A DNA stretch of 59,684 nt from Aeromonas lacus (GCF_000764665.1 NZ_JRGM01000020.1:1-59684); one strand, 5' to 3'; positions 16,138 to 26,285 are shown, counted from the first letter of the stretch. The notes: a model not told the origin generated them from the letters alone. A program made the numbers and translations.

Positions 16138-18585
16138 CTAGATACCCATCTTCTTCTTGGTGACCCTGGTCGGCATCGCCTCCAGCGGATTGTCCGGCCA
16201 GTAGTGGCGGGGGTAGCGCCCCTTCATCTCTTTTTTCACCTGCTCGTAGGAGCCAGCCCAGAAAGCGGCCAGATCGGCGGTGATCTGCAGCGGTCGCTGG
16301 GCGGGGGAGAGCAGCTCCACCACCAGTGCCACCCGGCCAGCGGCTACGCAGGGGGTTGCCGCCTGACCGAACATTTCCTGAATTCGCACCGGGATCACCG
16401 GGGCCTGCCCCGGCTGATAACGGATCCGTACCCGGCTGCCGGTCGGTGCCGTGAAGTGGCCGGGCAGTGCCTCGTCCAGCCGTTTGGGCAGTGGCCAGGG
16501 TAGAGATTGGCGCAGGATGTCGCTCATATCGAGCTTTTTCAACTGCTCCAGTCGGGTCATACCGCTCACCGCCGGCAGCAGCCACTGTTCGAGGGTGGCC
16601 AGCAGGCTGTCGTCATCCATGGCTGGCCACTCCTCATCGGGCAACCAGTCGCGTGCGCAGCGCAGACGGGCCAGCAGCCCTTCGCTGCTCTCGTCCCACG
16701 GCAGCACATGCAGCCCCTTGCGGCGGATGCCCTGCAGCAGGCAGCGCCCCTTCTGTTCATCCGAAAGCTCCGTCAGCGGTCGCTGGCTCAGCACCAGCTC
16801 ACCGATCACTTGCTGGCGTTCGGCTCGCACCCGCTCCTCGCGCTCGTCCCAGTCGAACCACTGGCGCTCGCTTACCAGCTCCGGCAACAGACGCGCCAGC
16901 TCGTCCAGCTCTATCGGTTCGGCGATAAAGATGCGGCTGCCGCGCTCGTTCTGGCCCATCTCCACCGCAATCAGCGCACTCTGGCCCTGACAGGGGTGGC
17001 CCTCGATCAGATCGCAGCTCACCCCGCCACTGAGCTGGTAACGGCTGCCGCTGCGCAGCTTGCCGATGCGATCCGGCCAGGCGAGGGCGCAGAGCAGCCC
17101 GAGCCACTGACCCTGCGCATTGGCCGGGCGAGTGCCAAGCCGTTCAAACCAGCGGGTCGCACTCTGGCGCAGGGCTCCCTGACGGCGGTGGAACAGCACC
17201 GAGAGGCGCTCCGATCCTCGCAGATCTTCTTCCAGCAACGCCACCAGATATGCGGCATCGGCGACAATCCCTGTCAGACCTTCAGCTTCCAGCTCGCGGG
17301 CGCGCAGCAGCATGCGGGCAAGCCGGGGATGGGTACCGAAGGCCGCCATGGCGCGGCCAGCCGGGGTAAGTTGTTGCTCACCCTCCGGCTTCATGGCGCC
17401 GAGGGCGACCAGCAGCCGCTGGGCACAGGTAACGGCCGCAGCTGGCGGCATATCGAGCAGTGGCAGATCTTCCACCTTTGCCCCCCATTGGGCAGCATCC
17501 AGCAGCAGGCCGGTCAGCTCCTGAGTGAGGATGTCGGGCGGACTCTGCTCGGCGAGCCGCTCCTGCACTTCGTTGCTCCAGAGCCGGTAGCAGACGCCGG
17601 GACCGAGGCGGCCAGCGCGGCCCGCCCGCTGGGTGGCGGAGGCTTTGGCTATGGGGCGGGTCTCCAGCCGGGTGACGCCGCTTTTCAGATCGAACGAGGC
17701 GCGCCGCTCCAGCCCGCTGTCGATAACGACAGAGACTCCTTCGATGGTGAGAGAGGTCTCCGCCACATTGGTGGTGAGCACCAGCTTACGGCGGCCCGCA
17801 GGTGCCGGCTCGATGGCCGCTTGCTGGGCTGCCATGTCGAGGCGGCCGTAGAGGGGGGCGAGGGTCACATCATCCGGCAGCCGTCCTTCCAGCCACTGCG
17901 CCAGCCGCTCGATCTCGCCCTGTCCCGGCAGAAAGACCAGCAGGCTGCCATCTTGCTCGGCCAGCGCTTCGAGCACCACGGCGCCGACTTGCGGCTCCAG
18001 CCACTGCTGGCGATTGGCGGGGCGGTAGTGGTAGTCGATGGGAAAACCGCGCCCTTCCGAGCGGATCACCGGCGCATCCGGCAGCAACGTTTCGAGCGCC
18101 ATGCCATCCAGGGTGGCAGACATCACCAGGAGCTTTAGGTCATCGCGCAATCCCTGCTGGCTCTCGATGGCGAAGGCCAGCGCGGTATCGGCGTGCAGGC
18201 TGCGTTCGTGGAACTCATCGAAGATGACCAGCGAGACGCCGCCGAGCTCCGGATCCTGCTGCAGCATCCGGGTCAGCACCCCTTCGGTAACGATCTCGAG
18301 CCGGGTCGCGGAGCTGGTACGGCTCTCGCCCCGCACCCGCAGGCCGATGCGCTCGCCTACCTTCTCCCCGAGCTGGCGCGCCAGAAAGCTGGCGATATTG
18401 CGCGCCGCCAGCCGTCTTGGCTCCAGCATGATGATGCGGCCGGGCAGCCGGTTCTGGCGCACCAGCTCCAGCGGCAGCAGGGTCGATTTGCCCGCGCCGG
18501 GGGGCGCCTGCAGGATCACGCTGCTGTGGCAGTCGATGGCGGCAAAGAGTTCGGGCAGCACCGAAACGATGGGGAGTGGGGACAA
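16138..18585 (-). CDS. hrpB: ATP-dependent helicase HrpB
   Basis: A DEAH-type helicase of 815 residues from a TTG start. Walker A is APPGAGKST, motif II is DEFHERSLHADTA (DEFH, as in E. coli HrpB), motif III is SATLDG, and motif VI is QRAGRAGRLGPG. A C-terminal HrpB-specific domain follows. I chose TTG at 18585 because (M)SPLPIVSVLPELFAAIDC then lines up with the E. coli N terminus; an upstream TTG at 18609 would add eight residues. No ATG is available. HrpB is a conserved but poorly understood nucleic-acid helicase. It is divergent from thpR and upstream of mrcB. Confidence 0.93.
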   Translation of the reverse strand: MSPLPIVSVLPELFAAIDCHSSVILQAPPGAGKSTLLPLELVRQNRLPGRIIMLEPRRLAARNIASFLARQLGEKVGERIGLRVRGESRTSSATRLEIVTEGVLTRMLQQDPELGGVSLVIFDEFHERSLHADTALAFAIESQQGLRDDLKLLVMSATLDGMALETLLPDAPVIRSEGRGFPIDYHYRPANRQQWLEPQVGAVVLEALAEQDGSLLVFLPGQGEIERLAQWLEGRLPDDVTLAPLYGRLDMAAQQAAIEPAPAGRRKLVLTTNVAETSLTIEGVSVVIDSGLERRASFDLKSGVTRLETRPIAKASATQRAGRAGRLGPGVCYRLWSNEVQERLAEQSPPDILTQELTGLLLDAAQWGAKVEDLPLLDMPPAAAVTCAQRLLVALGAMKPEGEQQLTPAGRAMAAFGTHPRLARMLLRARELEAEGLTGIVADAAYLVALLEEDLRGSERLSVLFHRRQGALRQSATRWFERLGTRPANAQGQWLGLLCALAWPDRIGKLRSGSRYQLSGGVSCDLIEGHPCQGQSALIAVEMGQNERGSRIFIAEPIELDELARLLPELVSERQWFDWDEREERVRAERQQVIGELVLSQRPLTELSDEQKGRCLLQGIRRKGLHVLPWDESSEGLLARLRCARDWLPDEEWPAMDDDSLLATLEQWLLPAVSGMTRLEQLKKLDMSDILRQSLPWPLPKRLDEALPGHFTAPTGSRVRIRYQPGQAPVIPVRIQEMFGQAATPCVAAGRVALVVELLSPAQRPLQITADLAAFWAGSYEQVKKEMKGRYPRHYWPDNPLEAMPTRVTKKKMGI

Positions 18586-18763
18586 AACGATCAACACCTT
18601 CTGTTGCAACCGGTAAAACGGCGCCTATTCTGCCACAGCCAGCCCGGCCACCGTGAGCAGATGTGGGGGGCGGATGGCCCTCGGCCCGGATGGCGAGACA
18701 GGAGGAGATGGCTGCCATAGAATGGGCCACCCTCTCTGTCTGGAAAAAGGCATCTTCACCCGA

Positions 18764-19336
18764 ATGGCCAAACTCTTCTTTGCCCTGCCCGTCGGGGAGC
18801 TCGCTCCCGAACTCATCAGCTGGCGTGATCTGCGCCCCTGGCCCGGTCAGCCGGTGCCGCAAGCCAATCTTCACCTGACCCTCGCCTTCCTCGGTGAAGC
18901 GGACGAGGTGACCACCCGCCGCCTGATTGCCGCCGTTGAGCGCCAGCACTGTCCGCCGCTAACCATCAGGTTGGATGAGACCGGCTGGTTCAGCCGCGCC
19001 AAGGCTGGCTGGGTTGGCCCGAAGGAGTGGCCCAATGAGCTGACCGTGCTGGCGAAGGCGTTGCGTCGTCACGGCGAGAAGCTGGGGCTTGGCAATGGCG
19101 AGCAGGGTTATCGCCCTCACGTCACCCTGTCGCGCAAGGCGGGCGAGGCGCCGGTCACCCTGCCGGCTCCTGATTTTCTGCTTAAGGCCGATCAATTTTG
19201 TCTCTATGAGTCGATCTCGACTCCGGACGGGGTGCGCTACCAGCCGCTCGCCTGCTGGCCGTTGCGGGCCAGAGCCAAGGATGAGGGCGCTCGCGATGAG
19301 TGGGACAACGAACAAGCGCGGAGGGCGAACCCGTGA
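18764..19336 (+). CDS. thpR: RNA 2',3'-cyclic phosphodiesterase (LigT/ThpR)
   Basis: 190 residues of the 2H phosphoesterase family. Both catalytic HxT motifs are present: HLTLAFLG near residue 40 and HVTLSR near residue 127. The enzyme opens 2',3'-cyclic phosphates in RNA and was first known as a 2'-5' RNA ligase. The frame is open further upstream to 18653, but the ATG at 18764 gives the family's usual N terminus ([12 protein letters not shown]). Its stop overlaps the GTG start of sfsA by four bases, so the pair is one transcription unit, as in other gammaproteobacteria. Confidence 0.93.
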   Translation: MAKLFFALPVGELAPELISWRDLRPWPGQPVPQANLHLTLAFLGEADEVTTRRLIAAVERQHCPPLTIRLDETGWFSRAKAGWVGPKEWPNELTVLAKALRRHGEKLGLGNGEQGYRPHVTLSRKAGEAPVTLPAPDFLLKADQFCLYESISTPDGVRYQPLACWPLRARAKDEGARDEWDNEQARRANP

Positions 19337-20076
19337 TATTCGATCCGCCGCTGCAATCCGGGCAGCTTATCGCCCGCTACAAGCGCTTTCTGACCGATGT
19401 CGAACTGGCCAATGGCGAGGTGATCACCATCCACTGCGCCAACACCGGCGCCATGACCGGCTGCGCCGATCCGGGCACCCGGGTCTGGTACTCCACATCA
19501 AGCAACCCCAAGCGCAAGCTACCCCATAGTTGGGAGATCGCCGAGAGCCCGGCCGGCCACTTTATCTGCGTCAACACCGCGCGTGCCAACCAGATCGCCC
19601 GCGAGCTGATCGAGCAGGATGCCATCGCGCCGCTGTGCGGCTATGCCAGACTGCGCACCGAGGTGAAATATGGTGAAGAGAACAGTCGCATCGACCTCTT
19701 GCTGGAAGATGAGGAGAAGGGCAACTGTTACATCGAGGTAAAATCGGTCACCCTGCTCGACGAGCGGGAAGAGGCCGGCATGGGCTACTTCCCCGATGCG
19801 GTAACTGCCCGTGGCGCCAAGCATTTACGTGAATTGATGGCCATGAAGGCGGCCGGTCACAGAGCCGTGCTGCTATTTATGGTGTTGCACTCCGGAATAA
19901 GCCGGATGCGCCCTGCAGCGCACATAGATCCGCACTATAGTCTGCTAATTGAACAGGCAATTGCGGCGGGGGTTGAAATTTTATGCTATCGGCCCCATGT
20001 TGGGGTGCAAGGCATGGTGGCACAAGGATTTATCCCGTTTGAATCCAGCCACCTGTTACCCGAGGGGAGTTCATAA
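19333..20076 (+). CDS. sfsA: SfsA, sugar fermentation stimulation protein
   Basis: 247 residues from a GTG start. GTG at 19333 is chosen because it overlaps the thpR stop as GTGA and has GGAGG nine bases upstream; it also gives the usual start [10 protein letters not shown]. An ATG eleven codons earlier would lie inside thpR without a ribosome site. The family has an OB-fold N-terminal part ([22 protein letters not shown]) and a nuclease-like C-terminal part ([20 protein letters not shown]). In E. coli it stimulates maltose gene expression and binds DNA; its nuclease-like fold suggests another role. dksA follows, as in E. coli. Confidence 0.93.
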   Translation: MIFDPPLQSGQLIARYKRFLTDVELANGEVITIHCANTGAMTGCADPGTRVWYSTSSNPKRKLPHSWEIAESPAGHFICVNTARANQIARELIEQDAIAPLCGYARLRTEVKYGEENSRIDLLLEDEEKGNCYIEVKSVTLLDEREEAGMGYFPDAVTARGAKHLRELMAMKAAGHRAVLLFMVLHSGISRMRPAAHIDPHYSLLIEQAIAAGVEILCYRPHVGVQGMVAQGFIPFESSHLLPEGSS

Positions 20077-20195
20077 ATATTGGAGTGGGTAACATTATTG
20101 GTACGGCTCGTTTGCTTACCCGTTACCCTTCTGCTATAGATGTCGCCCTCAATTTATGGATGGCACGGGTAGCGTGCTGAATTAGGAGACAGGGC

Positions 20196-20645
20196 ATGCC
20201 AACAGGCGAAAACAGGAAATCTCTGGGCCCCCTGGCCATTGCGGGTGTCGCGCCTTACCAGGAAAAGCCGGGTGAGGAGTACATGAATGACCAACAGAAG
20301 GCGCATTTTCGCAAGATCCTGGGTGCCTGGCGCAACCAACTGATGCAGGAAGTTGACCGCACCGTTGATCACATGAAGGACGAGGCTGCCAACTTCCCGG
20401 ATCCCGTGGATCGTGCCGCGCAGGAAGAGGAGTTCGCTCTCGAACTACGTACCCGCGATCGTGAACGCAAGCTGATCAAGAAGATCGAGAAGACCTTGCA
20501 GCTGCTGGAAGATGACGACTTCGGTTACTGCGAGCACTGCGGTATCGAAATCGGTATCCGCCGTCTGGAAGCCCGTCCGACCGCCGACCTCTGTGTCGAC
20601 TGCAAGACGCTGGCCGAGATCAAGGAAAAGCAGATGGCCGGTTGA
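20196..20645 (+). CDS. dksA: RNA polymerase-binding transcription factor DksA
   Basis: 149 residues, almost colinear with E. coli DksA (151). The coiled-coil carries the tip [11 protein letters not shown], whose two Asp residues reach into the RNA polymerase secondary channel, and the C4 zinc finger is CEHCG ... CVDC. With ppGpp, made by the RelA encoded later in this window, it redirects transcription during amino-acid starvation. AGGAGACAGGGC precedes the ATG. An intrinsic terminator follows, then gluQRS, as in enteric bacteria where gluQRS expression depends on read-through. Confidence 0.98.
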   Translation: MPTGENRKSLGPLAIAGVAPYQEKPGEEYMNDQQKAHFRKILGAWRNQLMQEVDRTVDHMKDEAANFPDPVDRAAQEEEFALELRTRDRERKLIKKIEKTLQLLEDDDFGYCEHCGIEIGIRRLEARPTADLCVDCKTLAEIKEKQMAG

Positions 20646-20666
20646 TACCGACCCGCTGCAATATGA

Positions 20667-20694
20667 AAAAGGGAGCTTGCGGGCTCCCTTTTTT
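20667..20694 (+). terminator. Terminator between dksA and gluQRS
   Basis: AAAAGGGAGC / GCTCCCTTTT with a six-base loop and a T run. It separates dksA from gluQRS by about 80 bases; read-through probably feeds gluQRS. Confidence 0.85.
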
Positions 20695-20722
20695 ATTGAG
20701 CTTTTGAGCGGGTCGTCCCAAA

Positions 20723-21664
20723 ATGCGCCTCACTGAACTGCTTATCCGAACCGTCATGGCTGTGAATACCCCTTCCTCCCCTCAAATTCGCCCCTATGTG
20801 GGCCGCTTTGCGCCGTCCCCTTCCGGCCCGCTCCACTTCGGTTCGCTGATTGCGGCCCTCGGCAGCTTTTTGCAGGCCAGAGCGCAGCAGGGGCGCTGGC
20901 TGGTGCGCATCGAGGATATCGATCCGCCACGGGAGATGGCGGGGGCGGCCGACCTTATTCTCAAGACCCTTGAGGCATACGGTCTTGAGTGGGATGGCGA
21001 GGTGATGTTCCAGAGCGCGCGCCACGGCCGCTATGACGAGATCATCGAGCAGCTCTACCGGGCGGGCGATCTCTACTGGTGCCGCTGTACCCGGCGCGAA
21101 ATCATGGCGAGCGGTGGCTTTTACAACGGCCACTGCCGCACTCTGGGGCTGACCGCAGAGGGCTCTGCCGCCCGCTTGCGCCAGCACCATCCGGTCTACC
21201 ACTTCGATGACCGGTTGCAGGGCCATATCGCGGTGCCGGCGGTGCTCGCCGAGGAGGATTTCATCATCCGCCGCCGCGACGGGCTCTACGCCTACAACCT
21301 GGCGGTGGTGGTGGATGACATGGACAGCGGCATCACCGAGATAGTGCGCGGCGCCGACCTGCTGGAGCCGACGGTGCGTCAGATTGCCCTCTACCAGACG
21401 CTGGGGGCAGCGGTGCCGGACTGGGTGCATCTGCCGCTGGCGGTACAGGCTGATGGCAACAAGCTCTCCAAGCAGAACCATGCGCCGGCGCTGGCGCTGG
21501 ATGAGGTGCGCCCGGCCCTGTGGCAGGCGCTGCACTTTCTCGGTCAGTGTCCGCCGCCTGAGCTGATGGCAAGCCGGATCGACGAGATCATCGGCTGGGG
21601 CATCGCCCACTGGCAGCTGGCACGGGTGCCCGCCAGCGAGAAGATCCCGTTGGCTGCCGGCTAA
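20723..21664 (+). CDS. gluQRS: Glutamyl-Q tRNA(Asp) synthetase
   Basis: 313 residues, a truncated glutamyl-tRNA synthetase paralogue without an anticodon-binding domain. It attaches glutamate to queuosine at position 34 of tRNA-Asp. The class I signature is [11 protein letters not shown], the KMSKS-like motif is KLSKQN, and the zinc-binding cluster is CRCTRREI ... YNGHC. The ATG at 20723 gives the longest frame; a second ATG at 20756 ([10 protein letters not shown]) is equally possible, as neither has a clear ribosome site. The order dksA-gluQRS-pcnB is the same as in E. coli. Confidence 0.95.
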   Translation: MRLTELLIRTVMAVNTPSSPQIRPYVGRFAPSPSGPLHFGSLIAALGSFLQARAQQGRWLVRIEDIDPPREMAGAADLILKTLEAYGLEWDGEVMFQSARHGRYDEIIEQLYRAGDLYWCRCTRREIMASGGFYNGHCRTLGLTAEGSAARLRQHHPVYHFDDRLQGHIAVPAVLAEEDFIIRRRDGLYAYNLAVVVDDMDSGITEIVRGADLLEPTVRQIALYQTLGAAVPDWVHLPLAVQADGNKLSKQNHAPALALDEVRPALWQALHFLGQCPPPELMASRIDEIIGWGIAHWQLARVPASEKIPLAAG

Positions 21665-21780
21665 ATCTGGCAGCCAAAGCAAGGTGAAGCGCTGCGCTAG
21701 TCGGTTTGAGCGGATCGGGCTAAGGCCTTCGAGAGCAGGCAAGCGAGAACAACGGACGCTGCGCCGCGGATCCGGTTCGG

Positions 21781-21833
21781 TATAAGGTGAAATTGGGTCA
21801 TTTCCCGAAAAGCCATAAATTAAATTTATAGTG
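21781..21833 (+). repeat. Dispersed palindromic element, degenerate copy
   Basis: 53 bases that align without gaps to 58796-58848 at 42 of 53 positions by my count, including the shared core AATTGGGTCATT. The terminal inverted repeats, perfect in the other copy, are partly eroded here. Confidence 0.75.
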
Positions 21834-21914
21834 ACGGGGTTGGCGCCATAGTCGCCTTGTTGCCGTGCCGACCGGCCTTAAAAAGGCTTTGGCCGGTGAA
21901 TTCCTGTGAACATG

Positions 21915-22099
21915 CCGCTATTTTTTCCGGCAACGCCGATTCAAACGGGATCAATTGCCGTCACGGTTTTTCATTTGGTCAGGCGTGAGCTATCGGAATA
22001 GACCGCTATTTTTTCCGGCAACGCCGATTCAAACGGGATCAATTGCCGTCACGGTTTTTCATTTGGTTAGGCGTGAGCTATGATAGGCCGCTATTTTTT
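21915..22099 (+). repeat. 88-bp tandem repeat upstream of pcnB
   Basis: 21915-21993 and 22003-22081 are identical except for one base over 79 positions, with a 9-base non-identical joint; the period is 88. The first 12 bases of the unit (CCGCTATTTTTT) recur at 22088-22099, as the beginning of a third copy. Each unit contains GCCGGCAACGCC-like and CCGTCACGG segments able to form small hairpins. Confidence 0.95.
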
Positions 22100-22137
22100 T
22101 GGCCTCCCGTCAATTTGAAGTCATAACGAGGTGTACC

Positions 22138-23589
22138 ATTTTTTCCCAGATCGCAAACTTTTGCCGCAAAGTGCTCGGCAAGGATGAGGGCGAGCAGTCG
22201 GCGGAGTCCCCCATTCCGGCCCGTGTTGCCGGACAACGTCGAACCCTGAGTCGTGACCAGCACCCGATTTCGCGCAAAGAGATCAGCGAGAATGCACTCA
22301 AGGTGCTCTATCGCCTGAACAAGGGCGGCTACGAAGCCTACCTGGTCGGCGGCGGAGTCCGGGATCTGCTGCTCGGGAAGACGCCCAAGGATTTCGACAT
22401 CGCCACCGATGCGACGCCGGAGCAGATCAAGGCGCTGTTCAGCAACTGCCGCCTGATTGGCCGCCGCTTCCGCCTGGCCCACATTGTGTTTGGTCGTGAC
22501 GTGATCGAAGTGGCCACCTTCCGGGGTCACCACCATCAGGTCAATACCAGCAAACATGTGTCGGCCCAGTCCGATGAAGGCATGCTGCTGCGCGACAACG
22601 TCTACGGCACCATCGAAGAGGATGCCGAGCGCCGCGACTTTACCGTCAACGCCCTCTACTACAGCGCCAAGGATTTCACCCTGCACGATTTCGAGGGTGG
22701 GTTGGAAGACTTGGCCGAGCGCAAGCTGGAGCTGATCGGCGATCCCGAGACCCGTTATCGTGAAGATCCGGTGCGGATGCTGCGCGCCGTGCGTTTCGCC
22801 GCCAAGCTCGACATGACCATCAGCCCGCGCACCGCCGCCCCCATCAGGGAGCTGGCGCCGCTGCTGCAGGATATTCCGGCGGCTCGCCTGTTTGAGGAGA
22901 CCCTCAAGCTGTTCCTGGCTGGCGACGGTCTGGCAACCTACAAATTGCTGCGCGAGTACGGCCTGTTCCAGCAGCTCTTCCCGCAAGTGGCGGCGCTGTT
23001 TACCCCGCACGGCAACTCGCCCTACGAGCAGTTTATCGAGCAGGCGCTGATCGATACCGACACCCGCGTTCGTGAAGATAAACGCGTCACTCCCGCCTTC
23101 CTCTACGCCACCCTGCTGTGGGGCTGCGTCGAGGCCCGTGGTCGGGTGCTGGAGAACGAGAGTGGTTTGCCCTGGTATGACGCCTTCATGCTGGCGATCA
23201 ACGAGGTGCTCGACAATCAGGTGCGGATCATCGCCGTTCCCCGCCGTTTCACTACCGATGTCCGCGACATCTGGGCACTGCAACAGCGGCTGACCCGTCG
23301 TCAGGGCAAGCACCCCGAGCGCGCCATGGAGCACCCCAAGTTCCGCGCGGCGTTCGACTTCCTGTTGCTGCGCAACCGGGTCGAGCGCGGTCTCGGTGAG
23401 CTGGCCAGCTGGTGGGAGCGCTATGTTGCTTCCAATCCGGATGTGCGCCCGCAGCTGCAACGGGAAGCGACCCGTCGCCCGGCAAGCGGCGAGCGCGGTG
23501 AGGCCCGTAGCCACGATGGCGAGAAGCGCAGCAGCAACAGCCGCAATCGCCGCCGCCCGCGCCGTCGCAAGCCGAAAGCGGCCGAGTGA
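22138..23589 (+). CDS. pcnB: Poly(A) polymerase I, apparent AUU start
   Basis: 483 residues if translation starts at ATT 22138, reading (M)[13 protein letters not shown], which lines up with the E. coli N terminus (M)[13 protein letters not shown]. coli pcnB is known to start at AUU. A strong GAGGTG lies five bases upstream. No ATG fits, and a TTG at 22099 would add an unconserved extension without a ribosome site. The nucleotidyltransferase motif is [22 protein letters not shown], followed by [11 protein letters not shown] and a basic Arg/Lys-rich tail that binds RNA. It adds poly(A) tails that target RNA for decay. The folK gene follows immediately. Confidence 0.95.
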   Translation: MFSQIANFCRKVLGKDEGEQSAESPIPARVAGQRRTLSRDQHPISRKEISENALKVLYRLNKGGYEAYLVGGGVRDLLLGKTPKDFDIATDATPEQIKALFSNCRLIGRRFRLAHIVFGRDVIEVATFRGHHHQVNTSKHVSAQSDEGMLLRDNVYGTIEEDAERRDFTVNALYYSAKDFTLHDFEGGLEDLAERKLELIGDPETRYREDPVRMLRAVRFAAKLDMTISPRTAAPIRELAPLLQDIPAARLFEETLKLFLAGDGLATYKLLREYGLFQQLFPQVAALFTPHGNSPYEQFIEQALIDTDTRVREDKRVTPAFLYATLLWGCVEARGRVLENESGLPWYDAFMLAINEVLDNQVRIIAVPRRFTTDVRDIWALQQRLTRRQGKHPERAMEHPKFRAAFDFLLLRNRVERGLGELASWWERYVASNPDVRPQLQREATRRPASGERGEARSHDGEKRSSNSRNRRRPRRRKPKAAE

Positions 23590-23600
23590 TCACAGACGTG

Positions 23601-24110
23601 ATGACCGAGGTCTTCATCGCCATTGGCTCCAACCTGTCTGACCCGCTCGGTCAGGCGCGCCGCGCGGTCGCCGCGCTGGCGACGTTGCCGGAATCTGTGC
23701 TGGTGCAGGCCTCGTCGTTTTACAGCAGCCGCCCCATGGGGCCTGCTGATCAGCCGGACTACGTCAATGCCGTGGCCCGGCTCAACACCCGGCTGACGCC
23801 GCTGGCGCTGCTGGATCAACTACAAAAAATCGAGCTGGAACAGGGACGTGTGCGCAAAGAGGAGCGGTGGGGACCCAGAACCCTGGATCTCGATCTGCTG
23901 CTCTTTGGCGATCAGGTGATCCACCACGAGCGCCTGATCGTTCCCCATTACGGCATGAAGGAGCGGGAGTTCGTGCTGCTGCCCCTTGCCGAAATCGCGC
24001 CCGCTCTGGTGCTGCCCTGCGGCACCCCGCTCGCACAACTGGTTGCCCGCTGCCCGAGCAATGATCTCGCTATCATTGCCCCGCGTGCAGACGTACAGGA
24101 GCCTTTATGA
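23601..24110 (+). CDS. folK: 2-amino-4-hydroxy-6-hydroxymethyldihydropteridine pyrophosphokinase
   Basis: 169 residues (E. coli 159). HPPK transfers pyrophosphate from ATP to the pterin precursor of folate. [18 protein letters not shown] at the start, the signature [16 protein letters not shown], and [21 protein letters not shown] are all present. Three candidate starts are clustered: GTG 23586, GTG 23598 and ATG 23601; I take the ATG, though 23586 overlaps the pcnB stop and could be coupled. It overlaps panB by four bases (ATGA). The run pcnB-folK-panB is one transcription unit. Confidence 0.95.
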   Translation: MTEVFIAIGSNLSDPLGQARRAVAALATLPESVLVQASSFYSSRPMGPADQPDYVNAVARLNTRLTPLALLDQLQKIELEQGRVRKEERWGPRTLDLDLLLFGDQVIHHERLIVPHYGMKEREFVLLPLAEIAPALVLPCGTPLAQLVARCPSNDLAIIAPRADVQEPL

Positions 24111-24901
24111 GCAAGATCACCACCGCCAGCCTGCTGAAGATGAAGCAGGATGGTCAAAAGTTCACCGCCATCACCGCCTATGATGCCACTTTTGCCAAGC
24201 TGTTCGACGACGAGGGGGCCCACGCGCTGCTCATCGGCGATTCGCTGGGCATGGTGCTGCAAGGGGGTCAGGATACCCTGGCGGTCAACATGGATGAGAT
24301 GGTCTATCACACCCGCTGTGTGGCTCGCGGTGCCAGCAATGCGCTGATCATCGCCGACATGCCCTTCATGAGTTACGCCACCCCCGAGCAGACTTACCAG
24401 AACGCCGCCCGCCTGATGGCAGCCGGCGCCCGCATGGTCAAGATGGAAGGGGGCGACTGGCTCTGCGACTCCATTCGCCACCTCACCCGCAACGGGGTGC
24501 CGGTATGCGGTCACCTCGGCCTCACCCCGCAATCCGTCCATGTCTTTGGCGGCTTCAAGGTGCAGGGGCGCGACGAGTTTCAGGCCCAGGAGATCTACCG
24601 TCAGGCCCTCGAACTGCAAGCGGCCGGCATCCAGCTGCTGGTGCTCGAGTGCGTGCCGAGCTCGCTCGCCGAGCGCATCACCAAGGCGCTGCGGATCCCG
24701 GTGATCGGTATCGGTGCCGGCCCCGCGACCGATGGTCAAATTTTGGTGATGCACGACGCCTTTGGCGTCACTTCCGGCTATGTGCCCAAGTTCACCAAGA
24801 ACTTCCTGGCCGAGACCGGCGACGTACGTGCCGCCGTGCGCCTCTATGTGCAGCAGGTGAGCGAGGGGAGCTTCCCCGGCCCGGAACACTGCTTCAACTG
24901 A
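24107..24901 (+). CDS. panB: 3-methyl-2-oxobutanoate hydroxymethyltransferase
   Basis: 264 residues, full length. First committed step of pantothenate synthesis: transfers a hydroxymethyl group from methylene-THF to ketoisovalerate, giving ketopantoate. Recognisable segments are [28 protein letters not shown] (with the metal-binding Asp), KMEGG, and [30 protein letters not shown] precedes the ATG, inside folK. It is followed by a hairpin and then panC 104 bases downstream, rather than the tight panB-panC spacing often seen. Confidence 0.97.
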   Translation: MSKITTASLLKMKQDGQKFTAITAYDATFAKLFDDEGAHALLIGDSLGMVLQGGQDTLAVNMDEMVYHTRCVARGASNALIIADMPFMSYATPEQTYQNAARLMAAGARMVKMEGGDWLCDSIRHLTRNGVPVCGHLGLTPQSVHVFGGFKVQGRDEFQAQEIYRQALELQAAGIQLLVLECVPSSLAERITKALRIPVIGIGAGPATDGQILVMHDAFGVTSGYVPKFTKNFLAETGDVRAAVRLYVQQVSEGSFPGPEHCFN

Positions 24902-24921
24902 TGTGATGCCCTATCGATGAG

Positions 24922-24945
24922 AACGGGGGCCTGAGCCCCCGTTTC
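24922..24945 (+). terminator. Weak terminator or attenuator between panB and panC
   Basis: AACGGGGGC / GCCCCCGTT stem with a CTGA loop, 20 bases after panB. Only three Ts follow, so partial read-through to panC is likely. Confidence 0.6.
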
Positions 24946-25005
24946 GTCATCCTGTCAGGCTGATGTAACCCGTATCTTTTTGATTCATCTGAAGGTGAAC
25001 TGCCG

Positions 25006-25863
25006 ATGTTGGTTGTTAACAATCCTGCCGCTCTGCGTGAGCAGATCGCTCAATGGCGCCGTGAAGGGCGTGCCATCGCATTCGTGCCCACCATGGGCAA
25101 TCTGCATCAGGGCCACCTGACGCTGGTGAAGGAGGCGCACAGCCACGCCGAAAAGGTGGTGGTCAGCATCTTCGTCAACCCGATGCAGTTCGACAAGGCA
25201 GAGGATCTTGCCAACTACCCGCGCACCCTGGAGCAGGATTGCGCTGCGCTGGAAGCGGCCGGTGTCGATATGGTGTTCACTCCGACGCCGGAGATCATGT
25301 ATCCGCAGGGGCTGGCCAGCCAGACCTTCGTCGAGGTGCCCGGTCTCTCCAATCTGCTGGAGGGGGCGCTGCGTCCGGGTCACTTCCGCGGGGTCAGCAC
25401 CGTCGTCACCAAGCTGTTCAATCTGGTACAGCCGGATGTGGCCTGCTTTGGCCAGAAGGATTACCAGCAGCTGGCGCTCATTCGCAAGATGGTGGTCGAC
25501 ATGGCGATGCCCATCGAGATCGTCGGTGTGCCAACTGTACGTGCCGAAGACGGGCTGGCGCTCTCTTCGCGTAACGGTTACCTGACGGCCGCCGAGCGGG
25601 CCATCGCCCCCGAGCTGGCGCGCACCATGAACTGGATTGCCGAGCAGATCGAAGGGGGTGATCACCACCTGCCGTCGCTGGTGGCGCAGGCCAGCCAGCG
25701 CCTCGACAACGCCGGTTTTCGTACCGATGCCATCGACATCGTCGATGCCACCAATCTCGAAGCGGCCACCGACCAGAGCAAGCAGCTGGTGATCCTGATG
25801 GCTGCCTATCTGGGCAAAGCCCGTCTTATTGATAATCGCGTGGTGACGCTGCCCCGCGCGTGA
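25006..25863 (+). CDS. panC: Pantothenate synthetase
   Basis: 285 residues. Joins pantoate and beta-alanine with ATP. The nucleotidyltransferase HIGH-like motif is [14 protein letters not shown], and the pantoate/ATP regions [16 protein letters not shown] and [11 protein letters not shown] (KMSKS-like) are intact. AAGGTGAACTGCCG precedes the ATG. panD is not nearby. A small ABM-type monooxygenase gene follows by 24 bases and may be cotranscribed. Confidence 0.97.
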   Translation: MLVVNNPAALREQIAQWRREGRAIAFVPTMGNLHQGHLTLVKEAHSHAEKVVVSIFVNPMQFDKAEDLANYPRTLEQDCAALEAAGVDMVFTPTPEIMYPQGLASQTFVEVPGLSNLLEGALRPGHFRGVSTVVTKLFNLVQPDVACFGQKDYQQLALIRKMVVDMAMPIEIVGVPTVRAEDGLALSSRNGYLTAAERAIAPELARTMNWIAEQIEGGDHHLPSLVAQASQRLDNAGFRTDAIDIVDATNLEAATDQSKQLVILMAAYLGKARLIDNRVVTLPRA

Positions 25864-25887
25864 TCCTGTTCTGACAAGGAGAATCTC

Positions 25888-26238
25888 ATGTCCAAGAAAG
25901 TCTATTGTATCGCCCAGTTTCAACCTAAAGCCGGTCAGGAGCAGGCCCTGTTTCAGGTGTTGCAGGCGCTCGAGCCCAACACCCTGCGTGAGGATGGCTG
26001 CCTGCAATATCGGGTAACCCGCCACATCGCCAGCCCGTTTGCCGAGGGGGAGAGCTTCCCCATCGTGTTCAACGAGATTTGGCAAGATATGGCCTCTTTT
26101 GAGGCGCACTGCCAGCGTGCGGAGATCAATGCGTTCTTCGAGCGTTACTGTCTGGCCGATGATGGCCTGGCTGCCAAGTGGAACGTCTGCGTCTATAGCG
26201 ACGAACCCGAACAGTACGACGCCCCCGTAAAGAAGTAA
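25888..26238 (+). CDS. Putative quinol monooxygenase (ABM/YgiN-like)
   Basis: 116 residues of the dimeric ferredoxin-like antibiotic-biosynthesis-monooxygenase fold: a first strand VYCIAQFQPKAGQEQALFQVLQAL, the GCLQYRV segment, and FNEIWQDMASFEAHCQ. Such proteins oxidise quinols or act as small dehydrogenase-like enzymes without cofactor; the substrate here cannot be told. A strong AAGGAG precedes the ATG. It lies 24 bases after panC in the same direction and ends at a strong terminator. Confidence 0.8.
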   Translation: MSKKVYCIAQFQPKAGQEQALFQVLQALEPNTLREDGCLQYRVTRHIASPFAEGESFPIVFNEIWQDMASFEAHCQRAEINAFFERYCLADDGLAAKWNVCVYSDEPEQYDAPVKK

Positions 26239-26251
26239 TTCCCCCGATTGC

Positions 26252-26285
26252 CAGCGGACGCCTTCCCGGGCGTCCGCTGTTTTTT
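26252..26285 (+). terminator. Rho-independent terminator after the panC unit
   Basis: CAGCGGACGCC / GGCGTCCGCTG stem followed by six Ts. Confidence 0.93.

Larger units (their letters stand above)
21665..22137 (+). other. Long pcnB leader region with repeats
   Basis: 473 bases without a gene. It holds a degenerate copy of a dispersed palindromic element (21781-21833), a hairpin (ACCGGCC at 21871-21877 with GGCCGGT at 21891-21897), two copies of an 88-bp tandem repeat (from 21915) and the start of a third, then the pcnB ribosome binding site GAGGTG. Each repeat copy could carry a promoter, but I see no strong -35/-10 pair. Confidence 0.6.

Noticed and set aside
14235-16163. 642-codon plus-strand open frame opposite mrcB
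   Set aside because: Antisense shadow of PBP1b; composition is unprotein-like and no ribosome site is seen.
21915-22099. Possible CRISPR-like array upstream of pcnB
   Set aside because: Two 79-base copies joined by nine bases form a plain tandem repeat; no spacers of regular size and no cas genes.
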